The notes under the pieces: generated by a model
Database searches by the model: none
Seen by the model: only the letters and a program-made list of their open reading frames with translations
What the model was told of the DNA's origin: nothing
Part shown: positions 33,502 to 41,409 of the stretch, piece by piece
Position numbering within the stretch: the stretch's first letter is position 1
Layout of the letters: the number at the start of each line of letters is the position of its first letter
Position numbers and translations under genes: made by a program
DNA from: Flavobacteriales bacterium UBA4110
GTDB taxonomy: Bacteria; Bacteroidota; Bacteroidia; Flavobacteriales; Weeksellaceae
Length of the DNA stretch: 64,000 nt
NCBI GenBank assembly: GCA_002383165.1
Contig: DFXK01000014.1
Span: 139,808-203,807, forward strand
Direction of reading: 5' to 3'

Positions 33502-35175
33502 ATGAATACTTCTCCTAGACAGCACGGCTACAATCTGTTTAAGTATGTTACTAAAGAGAAAAAAGACGTCACCAATATCTATTTTTACGCCATTCTGAAC
33601 GGTTTGGTACAGCTGAGTGTTCCGCTTGGGATACAGTCTATCGTAAGTTTTGTGATGGGAGCTACGATGGCAACATCTATCTATATTCTGATCGCTTTTG
33701 TAGTGTTGGGAACCTGGCTTGTCGGCTATTTCAGGCTAAAAGTGATGCAGATTATTGAAAAAATTCAGCAGAAAATTTTTGTTGAATTTGCCCTTGCTTT
33801 TGCCGAAAAACTTCCGAAAGTAAATCTTTCCGCAACAAGAAAATATTACCTGCCGGAATTGGTAAACCGTTTTTTCGATACTCAAAATCTGCAGAAAGGT
33901 ATTTCTAAAATATTACTGGAAATTCCTACGGCTTTGATCCAGATTTTGTTTGGAATTTTGCTTCTTTCATTTTATCACCCTTGGTTTTTGGTTTTCGGAG
34001 CTTTGGTAATCATTTGTGTGATTTTCATTTTCAGATTTACAATGGAAAGCGGAATCAAATCCAGCATCGATGAAAGCGACAAGAAGTATGAAGTGGCATC
34101 CTGGCTGGAAGATATTGCGGCATCCCTTAAAACTTTTAAGCTCAATTCTAAAACTGAAATTCACGTTGCAGAAACTGATAATAGATTAGTTAATTATCTT
34201 AATGACAGAACTTCTCACTTTCGTGTGCTTGTTGTTCAATACAAAACTATTATTGCCTTCAAAGTCATTATTACTTTGGTAATGCTTGTTATCGGAACCT
34301 ATCTTTTGGTAAACCAACAGTTGAATATCGGTGCTTTTATCGCAACAGAAATCGTGGTTCTAACGATTATGACAGCGGTGGAAAAGCTGATTATCAGTTT
34401 AGAAAGTTATTATGATGTCATCGCAGCTTTGTCAAAATTGAATAAAGTAACCGATTTGCCTGAGGAAGATTTGGGAGCCATTACTTTGGAAAATCAGAAT
34501 AGCGGTTTTGAAATTGAATTTAAAGAGGTCAATTTTGCATTCAATGATTATCAGATGATTTTAGAAAATGTCAATTTTAAAATCGCCGAAAATTCACTCA
34601 ACGTTATCACAGGATCGCTCGGTTCTGGCAAATCTCTGCTTCTCAATATGATGACTGGTTTCTACGAACCTACTTCAGGACGTATTTTGTTCGATAAAAT
34701 ACCTCTGAAAAACGTGGACAAAATCTCCCTACGTAATCAGATCGGAATGTTTCTCGAAGATATGACCATCATTAAGGGAACGGTCTATGAAAATATAGTT
34801 CTGGGACAAACCCATATTTCTGCAGAGCAAATTCTAGAAACTTCTGAGCAAATTGGAATAGAAGATTTCTCAAGTCAGTTTAGCAACGGTTTTTTTACCA
34901 ACATTAGCGAAACCGATACAGAGATTTCTTTTAGTTCTAAAAAGAAAATTATGCTGCTGAGGGCTTTAGTCGGCGAAAGAAGATTGCTGATTCTGGAAGA
35001 TCCTTTGGACGGAATGGATGATGCATTTAAAGTAAAAATGAGAGAACATCTTTCTAATCTTAAAGAAAATACTACCATTATCGTTGTTTCCGAAGATCCG
35101 GAAATGATAGAAATAGCAGATCAGCATCTTCACATTGAAGAAGGAACAGTGAAAATTTTATTCAATAAAAATTAA
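33502..35175 (+). CDS. ABC transporter permease/ATP-binding protein with degenerate ATPase motifs
   Basis: A 557-residue type I exporter half-transporter: six transmembrane helices (residues 25-310) followed by a nucleotide-binding domain. Walker A is intact (GSLGSGKSLLLN). The signature is not LSGGQ but ISFSSKKKI; Walker B reads LLILEDPLDGMDD, with the Asp-Glu pair swapped to Glu-Asp; and the switch histidine is missing (TTIIVVSEDPEM). There is no C39 peptidase domain. With the HlyD-like and TolC-like genes it should span both membranes. Whether it still hydrolyses ATP well is uncertain. Confidence 0.88.
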   Translation: MNTSPRQHGYNLFKYVTKEKKDVTNIYFYAILNGLVQLSVPLGIQSIVSFVMGATMATSIYILIAFVVLGTWLVGYFRLKVMQIIEKIQQKIFVEFALAFAEKLPKVNLSATRKYYLPELVNRFFDTQNLQKGISKILLEIPTALIQILFGILLLSFYHPWFLVFGALVIICVIFIFRFTMESGIKSSIDESDKKYEVASWLEDIAASLKTFKLNSKTEIHVAETDNRLVNYLNDRTSHFRVLVVQYKTIIAFKVIITLVMLVIGTYLLVNQQLNIGAFIATEIVVLTIMTAVEKLIISLESYYDVIAALSKLNKVTDLPEEDLGAITLENQNSGFEIEFKEVNFAFNDYQMILENVNFKIAENSLNVITGSLGSGKSLLLNMMTGFYEPTSGRILFDKIPLKNVDKISLRNQIGMFLEDMTIIKGTVYENIVLGQTHISAEQILETSEQIGIEDFSSQFSNGFFTNISETDTEISFSSKKKIMLLRALVGERRLLILEDPLDGMDDAFKVKMREHLSNLKENTTIIVVSEDPEMIEIADQHLHIEEGTVKILFNKN

Positions 35176-35179
35176 GAAA

Positions 35180-36496
35180 ATGGAACTGCAATCAGTCAAT
35201 CAAATATATCATATTCATAAAAAATCAAGAGTCAAAAGGTGGTTTCTTTTTATCTTTCTTGGAGGTATTATTGTACTATTTTTACCGTGGACTCAGAATA
35301 TAAAAGTACAGGGAAATGTTAGCACGCTTTATCAGGATCAGCGACCACAACAATTGAACTCTCCAATACCAGGAAGAATCATTAAATGGTACGTAAAAAA
35401 TGGGGATTATGTGAAAAAAGGCGATACCTTGCTTCAGCTTTCGGAGGTTAAGGAAGATTATCTGGATCCGCTTTTAGTAAAGAGAACAGAACAACAGGTA
35501 GAAGCTAAAAAAGGTGTTAGAGACTATTACCAAGCCAAAGTTGGAACCACGAAAAGCCAATTACAGGCATTGAGTTCTGCGAGAGATTTAAAATTGAGTC
35601 AGCTTAAAGTGAAAATTAGTCAGCTGAATAATAAATTAGCGGGAGAAGAAGCTGAACTGGAAGCAGTAAAAAATGAGCTGAAAATGAGCTCCGACCAATA
35701 CGAAAGACAGAAGAAAATGTATGATGATGGTTTGGTTTCACTTACTCAATTTCAGCAGAGAAGTGTTTCTTACCAGAATATATTAGCCAAAAAAACAGCA
35801 ACTGAAAATAAACTGGCGCAAACCCGACAGGAAATAGTGAATGTAACCATAGAACAAAATGCTACCATTCAGGATTACAATGAGAAACTGAGCAAAACCG
35901 AAGGCGACCGTTTCCAAAGTATGGGACAGATTGAAGGAAGCGACGGTGATATTGCCAAACTGGAAAATCAGGTGGCGAATTACCGCGCAAGACAAGGTTT
36001 ATATTTCGTAATCGCTTCTCAGGACGGACAGGTGGTTCAAATCAACAAAGCCGGAATTGGGGAAATCCTGAAAGACGGGGAAAGTATTGCAACCATCGTT
36101 CCCGATAAAGTAGATTATGCCGTGGAAATTTACATTAAACCAGTCGATTTACCTCTTGTAAAAGAAGGACAACGCGTGATGTGTATTTTTGATGGTTTTC
36201 CGGCAATTGTGTTTTCTGGTTGGCCAAATTCCAGCTATGGTACTTTTGCAGGAAAAGTAATTGCAATAGAAAATAACATCAGTGCAAACGGAATGTTCAA
36301 AGCATTAGTGATAGAGGATAAAAATGAAAAACAATGGCCTCCGAAAATCAAAATGGGAACAGGAGTTCAGGGAATAGCGATTCTTAATGACGTCCCAATC
36401 TGGTACGAACTGTGGCGAAATGTCAACGGTTTCCCGCCGGATTATTACGAAGTACAAACTGAAAAATCTGCAAAAGATGAAAAGTCTAAAAATTAA
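35180..36496 (+). CDS. HlyD-family membrane fusion protein
   Basis: A 438-residue periplasmic adaptor. A single N-terminal transmembrane helix (WFLFIFLGGIIVLFLPW, near residue 30) is followed by the biotinyl-lipoyl half motif (SPIPGRIIKWYVKNGDYVKKGDTLLQLSEV), a long coiled coil (about residues 100-260, heptad-rich) and the second half (QDGQVVQINKAGIGEILKDGESIATIVP). It links the ABC transporter to the TolC-like channel. It ends 20 bases inside the start of the next gene, so translation is coupled. Confidence 0.92.
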   Translation: MELQSVNQIYHIHKKSRVKRWFLFIFLGGIIVLFLPWTQNIKVQGNVSTLYQDQRPQQLNSPIPGRIIKWYVKNGDYVKKGDTLLQLSEVKEDYLDPLLVKRTEQQVEAKKGVRDYYQAKVGTTKSQLQALSSARDLKLSQLKVKISQLNNKLAGEEAELEAVKNELKMSSDQYERQKKMYDDGLVSLTQFQQRSVSYQNILAKKTATENKLAQTRQEIVNVTIEQNATIQDYNEKLSKTEGDRFQSMGQIEGSDGDIAKLENQVANYRARQGLYFVIASQDGQVVQINKAGIGEILKDGESIATIVPDKVDYAVEIYIKPVDLPLVKEGQRVMCIFDGFPAIVFSGWPNSSYGTFAGKVIAIENNISANGMFKALVIEDKNEKQWPPKIKMGTGVQGIAILNDVPIWYELWRNVNGFPPDYYEVQTEKSAKDEKSKN

Positions 36497-37883
36497 ATTT
36501 TCGGCGCTTCTCATTCTGTTGTTTGTTCAATGTTCTTTTGCGCAGGATTCGCTGAAACTTTCGCATCAGGAGTTTCTGAATATCGTAAAAAATTACCATC
36601 CGCTGGCATTTAAATATCAGCTTCAGAATAAAATTGCAAATGCTGAAATTACCAAAGCCCAAGGAAATTTTGATCCCGTATTTGCAGGAAAACTCGGAGA
36701 GAAAAATATTGGCGGAACGCAATACTACGAACAGAAAAATGTAGAACTCGGCATTCCGACTTGGTACGGAATCGATATTAGTGGAAGTTACAATCATCTA
36801 GACGGTGAAAAACTAAACAACAGCGAAACGAAAGGTGGTTTATATCAATTTGGCGTTACAATTCCTTTGGCGAAAAATCTGCTGTATGATAAAAGAAGAG
36901 CGATGCTCGATCAGGCAAGATTTGGCCTTAAAATGACGGAAGCAGAACAGACAGTTCTCACCAACGAACTTCTTCTGGATGCTGAAAATACGTATTGGGA
37001 ATGGGTAAAAAATTATGAGATCTACAAGTTGCAGAAATCTGCGGTAGAAATCAACCGAAAAAGACTTGACCTTACCAAAAAGACTTACGAGTTTGGAGAA
37101 AGACCTGCCATAGACACGGTGGAAGCTGTTTCACAATTGCAGAGTTTTGAGCTTCAGGAAACAGATGCTTATTTAAGTTTTGTGAAAAGTACGCAGGAAC
37201 TTCAGATGTATCTTTGGAACGAAAATCAAGAGTTTTATCCAATTTCAAAGTTTATTTTTCCATCTTCAAGTCTCGATGAACATTCCGGAGATTCTGATTA
37301 TGAATTTCTGGTGCAGAATTTAGAATCGAAACTGCTTCAAAATCACGCTTCGTTGGAATATTATCTTCAGAAGCAAAATATCCTCGAAAGTGAAAAAAGA
37401 CTTAAGTGGCAGAGTTTTCTCCCAAAGGTTGATTTTACGTACAATTTTTTCAACAAAGAAAATTATAAATCCGATTTTCTGCCTCTGTTTGATAATAATT
37501 TCCAGTACGGACTGAAGCTTGAGATCCCTATTTTCCTAAGACAGGCACGAGCGGATTATGAAATTGCCAAGCTGAAAATATCTCAAAACCAGCAGGAATC
37601 TAAGCTTAAAAGCCGTGAACTGAGTACAAAAATTGAAACCTATAAATATGAAGTGACTAATTATTTTAGTCAGATTGATATTTCAGCAAGAAATCTTAAC
37701 AATTATAAAAGATTGCTGAACGCAGAGGAAACGCGGTTCGGCAATGGGGAAAGTTCATTATTTTTAATCAACTCCAGAGAAAATAAATTATTGGATGCGC
37801 GAGAAAAAAACATCGAACTAAAAGCCAAATTCCTGAAAAGCTACAACAAACTGAAATGGCTGAATGAGAATTTTCTAAGATAA
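36477..37883 (+). CDS. TolC-family outer-membrane efflux protein
   Basis: A 468-residue outer-membrane factor. The ATG at 36477 is preferred over 36387 because it opens the signal peptide MKSLKIKFSALLILLFVQCSFAQ; the longer frame would overlap the HlyD gene by 110 bases. The mature part has the two-fold helical repeats of TolC (YQLQNKIANAEITKAQGNFDP; the second half repeats ILESEKRLKWQSFLPKVDFTYN). The inferred substrate class, by context, is a toxic compound, lipid or peptide; not determinable here. It closes the TetR-ABC-HlyD-TolC operon. Confidence 0.9.
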   Translation: MKSLKIKFSALLILLFVQCSFAQDSLKLSHQEFLNIVKNYHPLAFKYQLQNKIANAEITKAQGNFDPVFAGKLGEKNIGGTQYYEQKNVELGIPTWYGIDISGSYNHLDGEKLNNSETKGGLYQFGVTIPLAKNLLYDKRRAMLDQARFGLKMTEAEQTVLTNELLLDAENTYWEWVKNYEIYKLQKSAVEINRKRLDLTKKTYEFGERPAIDTVEAVSQLQSFELQETDAYLSFVKSTQELQMYLWNENQEFYPISKFIFPSSSLDEHSGDSDYEFLVQNLESKLLQNHASLEYYLQKQNILESEKRLKWQSFLPKVDFTYNFFNKENYKSDFLPLFDNNFQYGLKLEIPIFLRQARADYEIAKLKISQNQQESKLKSRELSTKIETYKYEVTNYFSQIDISARNLNNYKRLLNAEETRFGNGESSLFLINSRENKLLDAREKNIELKAKFLKSYNKLKWLNENFLR

Positions 37884-37899
37884 AAGTCGGGAGAAGTTC

Positions 37900-38160
37900 C
37901 TAATAATTTCTTCCAACTTCTTTGCAGATTTGCAGATATTCCTCTGGCATATTGGTTGATCCAAATCCTGTCTCGAAATATTCATCCGAATGTGGAATAT
38001 AGACGCTGTACTTTTTACTGAATGGAAAAATGGGAATGAAAAACAATTCGAAATAATTCTTGTAAACGGAAACAACCGCATTAACCATAAAGCTATTTCT
38101 CAAGACTTTACGCTCTTCTTTTCCTTTAAGTTTGGTTTTGATTCCGAAGATGAAGAACAT
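37900..38160 (-). CDS. Zinc-ribbon-like small protein lacking its cysteines
   Basis: An 86-residue protein. MFFIFGIKTKLKG and the YFELFFIPIFPFSKKYSVY segment match zinc-ribbon_15-type proteins (typical M-F-GTKTK, then FWIP-FP-GK), but the two CxxC pairs that would bind zinc are absent; its only cysteine is near the end (LQICKEVG). The C-terminal 30 residues are not part of the usual motif. It begins 2 bases after the receiver gene, so the two are probably co-transcribed. Family placement is by eye and moderate in confidence; function unknown. Confidence 0.55.
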   Translation of the reverse strand: MFFIFGIKTKLKGKEERKVLRNSFMVNAVVSVYKNYFELFFIPIFPFSKKYSVYIPHSDEYFETGFGSTNMPEEYLQICKEVGRNY

Positions 38161-38162
38161 AT

Positions 38163-38528
38163 TTAGTTTAAGTTTGCGAACGACTTTATAGAGAATAAAA
38201 ATTTATTAATATCTATTGGTTTAAATATACTGATGTTTGCGCCAGCATCCAAAGCTTCTTTTCTTTGTTCTCCAGAACCAGTAATGTAAATGATTGGTAC
38301 ATTCTTGCTCAGAGCATTTTGTCTAATAATTTTGATAATGTCTATAACTGTCAACTTTGGGAATCTTCTAGCTGTGATAATAATTGATGGTTTAAAATTA
38401 TCAATGATTTCATTGATTTGTTCTACGGTATTTTCCACATGAACTAAATAGCCTTCATCTAATAACATAAGCTTTAGTGTTTCTCCTATGATTTTTTCAT
38501 TTTCAAAAATCAAAATTTTTGTCTTCAT
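38163..38528 (-). CDS. Pseudo-receiver (response-regulator-like) domain protein
   Basis: A 121-residue stand-alone protein with the CheY-type fold: ILIFENE as the first strand, PSIIITARRFPKLTVIDII in the middle, YITGSGEQRKEALDAGANISIFKPIDINKFL at the end. The Thr/Ser switch (T83) and lysine (K103) are kept. The phosphoacceptor position holds Ala53 in place of Asp, and the acidic pair is Glu9-Asn10, so it cannot be phosphorylated in the usual way. No output domain. It may act as a protein-protein module. Confidence 0.8.
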   Translation of the reverse strand: MKTKILIFENEKIIGETLKLMLLDEGYLVHVENTVEQINEIIDNFKPSIIITARRFPKLTVIDIIKIIRQNALSKNVPIIYITGSGEQRKEALDAGANISIFKPIDINKFLFSIKSFANLN

Positions 38529-38566
38529 TATAACAAAATTTTTGTTAAGATATCTGCTAACAAATT

Positions 38567-38953
38567 CTAAAATGTAACCTTAGTAAAATACCAAATCAGC
38601 ATTCCCCAAGAGATAATCATAAACAATCCTCCAAGAGGCGTTATTGAACCAAGGAATTTTAGATTAACACCCCAATAATCCTGAAAACTAAGGAAATAAA
38701 TACTTACAGAAAACAAGAATGCACCGGCAATCATCAAAATCGAAATCCATTTTTCAGATGAGGTTTCGAATTTCAAAATATAGCCGACAATCAACAAAAA
38801 GAATGCGGCATAAATCTGATATCTCACACCTGTTTCAAAACTCTCCAATCTTTCTACTGATAATATTTTTTTGAATGCATGTGCGCCAAAAGCACCAAGA
38901 ACTACGGATAACAAACCGTAAATTCCTCCTATGATTAAAGTAAAGTTTTTCAT
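38567..38953 (-). CDS. DUF423 family membrane protein
   Basis: A 128-residue protein with four transmembrane helices (TLIIGGIYGLLSVVLGAFGAHAF; YAAFFLLIVGYIL; ILMIAGAFLFSVSIYFLS; GGLFMIISWGMLIWYF). GAFGAHAFK after the first helix and ITPLGGLFMI are the family landmarks. DUF423 proteins are widespread, of normal length here, and without known function. It is followed by the receiver gene 38 bases downstream on the same strand. Confidence 0.88.
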   Translation of the reverse strand: MKNFTLIIGGIYGLLSVVLGAFGAHAFKKILSVERLESFETGVRYQIYAAFFLLIVGYILKFETSSEKWISILMIAGAFLFSVSIYFLSFQDYWGVNLKFLGSITPLGGLFMIISWGMLIWYFTKVTF

Positions 38954-38972
38954 AATTTATTAATCTTTTTTA

Positions 38973-39710
38973 TTATTGGAAATTCATTTTTATAGGAAGT
39001 CCATATCTAGATAAGATTGGTTTGCCTCTGTAGCTGCTTGGTTCGTATTTTTTATTCATTTCGTATAAACTTAAAGCACTGAAATAACCAAATTCTTCAT
39101 TATTAGTTTCAGTTGGTCTTACTTTCTTTATAAATCCATCTTCATCCAGTATGAACGTAATTTTAACCGATAAAGTAATTTCACCTGAATCATAAAAATC
39201 ACTGGTATCAAAATTTTTCACGAGATCTTTCCGGATTTTTTGAATATTCTCAACTCTCTTCACAAAATCGATTTCCTCATTTTTAGTTATTCCAATAAAT
39301 TCAAAATCATTATAAAAAGGGCTTTTTTTAGCTGATTCAATACTTAGAGTTTCTACGGGATCATCTTTTAAATATATAATAGTTTTTCCAATAAGTGGAT
39401 TTTCTTCATTTATTTTATCAAGCAAAATTTTTAACTTTTCGAGTTTTAATTTTATGAAAGGCTCTATTTCTTCACTATACTTTTTATAATCATTTTTACG
39501 AGATAATTCTAAAGCAGTATTCTCCGTATCACTGAGTTTTTTATTTTTCGAACCCTTGTATTTCAATAAGTATTTTTTGCTTAATTCAGAATTTTTTTGA
39601 TTAAATTCAGAATAAATCTTTTTGATTTCTTGTTTGATTGATGTTTTTTCTTTTTGTGCAAAAGAAAAAACAAATAATAAAATCAGCACAAACGATGTTA
39701 TTTTTTTCAT
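38973..39710 (-). CDS. Secreted or periplasmic protein with TonB-C-like end
   Basis: A 245-residue protein. The start at 39710 is chosen because it opens a signal peptide (MKKITSFVLILLFVFSFAQ); the longer frame runs through another small gene. A charged, coiled-coil-rich middle (IKKIYSEFNQKNSELSKKYL, LSRKNDYKKYSEEIEPFIKLKLEKLKILLDKI) is followed by about 70 residues that resemble the TonB C-terminal fold (SVKITFILDEDGFIKKVRPTE, SLYEMNKKYEPSSYRGKPILSRYGLPIKMNF). There is no N-terminal TonB membrane anchor. The gene lies 5 bases after the 56-residue membrane protein gene on the same strand. Confidence 0.7.
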   Translation of the reverse strand: MKKITSFVLILLFVFSFAQKEKTSIKQEIKKIYSEFNQKNSELSKKYLLKYKGSKNKKLSDTENTALELSRKNDYKKYSEEIEPFIKLKLEKLKILLDKINEENPLIGKTIIYLKDDPVETLSIESAKKSPFYNDFEFIGITKNEEIDFVKRVENIQKIRKDLVKNFDTSDFYDSGEITLSVKITFILDEDGFIKKVRPTETNNEEFGYFSALSLYEMNKKYEPSSYRGKPILSRYGLPIKMNFQ

Positions 39711-39715
39711 TTTTT

Positions 39716-39886
39716 TTACAATTCTCCCTTTTGATATAAAATAACAATTTTTCCAATCAATGTGATAATTCCCAAAGCGATAAATAACCAAGAAAATCTT
39801 TTAGAGCTGGCAAATCCCCGATTGTCTGTGATTCTTAAAAATATACCGAAAACTAAAATGAGTATAGATAAAGCTAATCCAAACAT
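39716..39886 (-). CDS. 56-residue membrane protein
   Basis: A short minus-strand gene with an ATG at 39884-39886 and stop at 39716-39718. It encodes two hydrophobic helices (MFGLALSILILVFGIFLRIT and FSWLFIALGIITLIGKIVIL) separated by a charged loop (DNRGFASSKR), with a C-terminal YQKGEL. The start lies 4 bases after the HMG-CoA reductase stop and its end lies 5 bases before the next start, which argues for a real gene in an operon. No homologue is known to me. Confidence 0.72.
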   Translation of the reverse strand: MFGLALSILILVFGIFLRITDNRGFASSKRFSWLFIALGIITLIGKIVILYQKGEL

Positions 39887-39890
39887 AATT

Positions 39891-41219
39891 CTATTTTTGT
39901 CTAAATTTCTCTAATTCCGCAATAACCTCGTGATGACTCACCGTTTTATCTTTGAAGTAAGTCACAAAATGTTGCTTCTCTTCTTCTGTCGCACCAAATT
40001 GATTCAAGATATTGAAAAGATGCATTTTCATATGACCTTTCTGGATTCCTGTCGTCACCAAAGAACGAAGCGCTCCAAAATTTTGAGCCAATCCCGAAAC
40101 CGCCAAAATACTCATCAATTCCTGAGCGGAAGGTTTTCCTAATAAAGCCAAAGAGAATTTAACCAAAGGATGAAGATTCGTCAAACCGCCAACCACACCA
40201 ACGGAAATAGGTAAATCAATCCAGAATCTGAAAATCCCATTGTCTGTTGTACAATGTGTTAAAGAAGAATATTTTCCATTTCTCGCTGCATAAGCGTGCG
40301 CGCAAGCTTCCGTTGCTCGGAAATCATTTCCTGTAGCAATCACAACCGCATCCACACCATTCATAATTCCTTTATTGTGAGTCGTTGCTCTGTAAGGTTC
40401 GATTTCTGCAATCGTCACAGCACGTTTGAATTTCCAAGCGAATTCTTCATTGGAAATTCCGCTATCGTCTTTCAGATCTTCAATTTTGCAGGAAACTTCG
40501 GCTCTTACAACACAATCTGGTGTGTAATTGGAAAGAATATTCATCACAATTTGAAGCGATTCTTTTTCTTCCTGAGAAAATTCGTTTTCGTTTGTAACTT
40601 CTTCTTTCAAAGTTTTCCCGAACTGCTCCAGACAAGAATTGATAAAATTAGCTCCCATCGAATCTATCGTGTCAAAACTCGCTTTCAGCTGGAAGTAATT
40701 TTCCAATTCAGAAGTTTTATCAATCAGTTTGATATCCAAAATTCCACCGCCTCTTTTTCTCATATTAGCAGTGATATCTTCCGTGGCTTCTAGTAATTTT
40801 TTCTTCAATTTGAAATTGAAAAAATGAAGCAGTTTATGAGGTTCAACATTCATCACAAAATGGGTGTGACCTAACTTTTCTGTGTTGATAATCGTTGTTT
40901 TGAAACCACCTTTGTCCAGCCAAAATTTTGCAGCTTTGGAAGCAGCAGCAACAACCGAACTTTCTTCCACCGCCATTGGAAGCGCCAGAAGTTTTCCATC
41001 AATCAGAAAATTTGGAGCAATTCCGTAAGGCATATAAAAATTGGAAATCGTGTTTTCCGAAAACTCATCGTGAAGTTTTTGTAACGCCGAGTTATCGTTC
41101 CAGTATTGATTTAAAATATGTTGATATTCTTCGTTTCCTTCAAGGTATTCATTTACGAGCCAATCGATTTTTCCTTGTTTTGTTAATTTGGAAAAGCCTT
41201 CAACGGGTTTATGAGTCAT
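39891..41219 (-). CDS. mvaA: Hydroxymethylglutaryl-CoA reductase
   Basis: Class II HMG-CoA reductase (442 residues), which makes or breaks down mevalonate. MPYGIAPNFLIDGKLLALPMAVEESSVVAAASKAAKFWLDKGG carries the substrate-binding block (key residues AVEESSVVAA), MRKRGGGILDIKL and GVDAVVIATGNDFRATEACAHAYAARNG hold the dinucleotide-binding and catalytic region, with a C-terminal QKGHMKMHLFN. Flavobacteria make isoprenoids by the mevalonate route, so a biosynthetic role is likely here in spite of the class II type. Downstream small genes are co-directional. Confidence 0.93.
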   Translation of the reverse strand: MTHKPVEGFSKLTKQGKIDWLVNEYLEGNEEYQHILNQYWNDNSALQKLHDEFSENTISNFYMPYGIAPNFLIDGKLLALPMAVEESSVVAAASKAAKFWLDKGGFKTTIINTEKLGHTHFVMNVEPHKLLHFFNFKLKKKLLEATEDITANMRKRGGGILDIKLIDKTSELENYFQLKASFDTIDSMGANFINSCLEQFGKTLKEEVTNENEFSQEEKESLQIVMNILSNYTPDCVVRAEVSCKIEDLKDDSGISNEEFAWKFKRAVTIAEIEPYRATTHNKGIMNGVDAVVIATGNDFRATEACAHAYAARNGKYSSLTHCTTDNGIFRFWIDLPISVGVVGGLTNLHPLVKFSLALLGKPSAQELMSILAVSGLAQNFGALRSLVTTGIQKGHMKMHLFNILNQFGATEEEKQHFVTYFKDKTVSHHEVIAELEKFRQK

Positions 41220-41342
41220 ATAGAGTACTTATTTAATTTGATATGAAATTCTTAAATCAATTTTATTTCATACTAAAATTTTAATGATGGTAAAGATACT
41301 AATTTATCGTTTTAGACTGTTGATAACATCTATCATAAATTC

Positions 41343-41373
41343 TTGATATTTGTCAAATATGGAACTAAATTTG
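41343..41373 (+). promoter_or_regulatory. Promoter with an operator-like palindrome in its spacer
   Basis: TTG (41343-41345), a 20-base spacer and TAAATTTG (41366-41373) form a consensus Bacteroidota promoter. The spacer contains ATATTTGTCAAATAT (41346-41360), a 7-base inverted repeat with a one-base centre. Transcription would start near 41380, which also supports the ATG at 41410 as the true start of the gene. Confidence 0.65.
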
Positions 41374-41409
41374 AGGTTTAGTTGTGCCAATATAATATTA
41401 ACTAGTCCA

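Noticed and set aside
33502..37883. Reading the export operon as a bacteriocin/type I protein secretion system.
   Set aside because: The ABC protein has no C39 peptidase domain and no small leader-peptide gene is adjacent; a general export role is all that can be supported.
37875..38081. Minus-strand frame overlapping the zinc-ribbon-like gene.
   Set aside because: The frame at 37900-38160 has the recognisable MFFIFGIKTK start and sits 2 bases from the receiver gene; the other does not.
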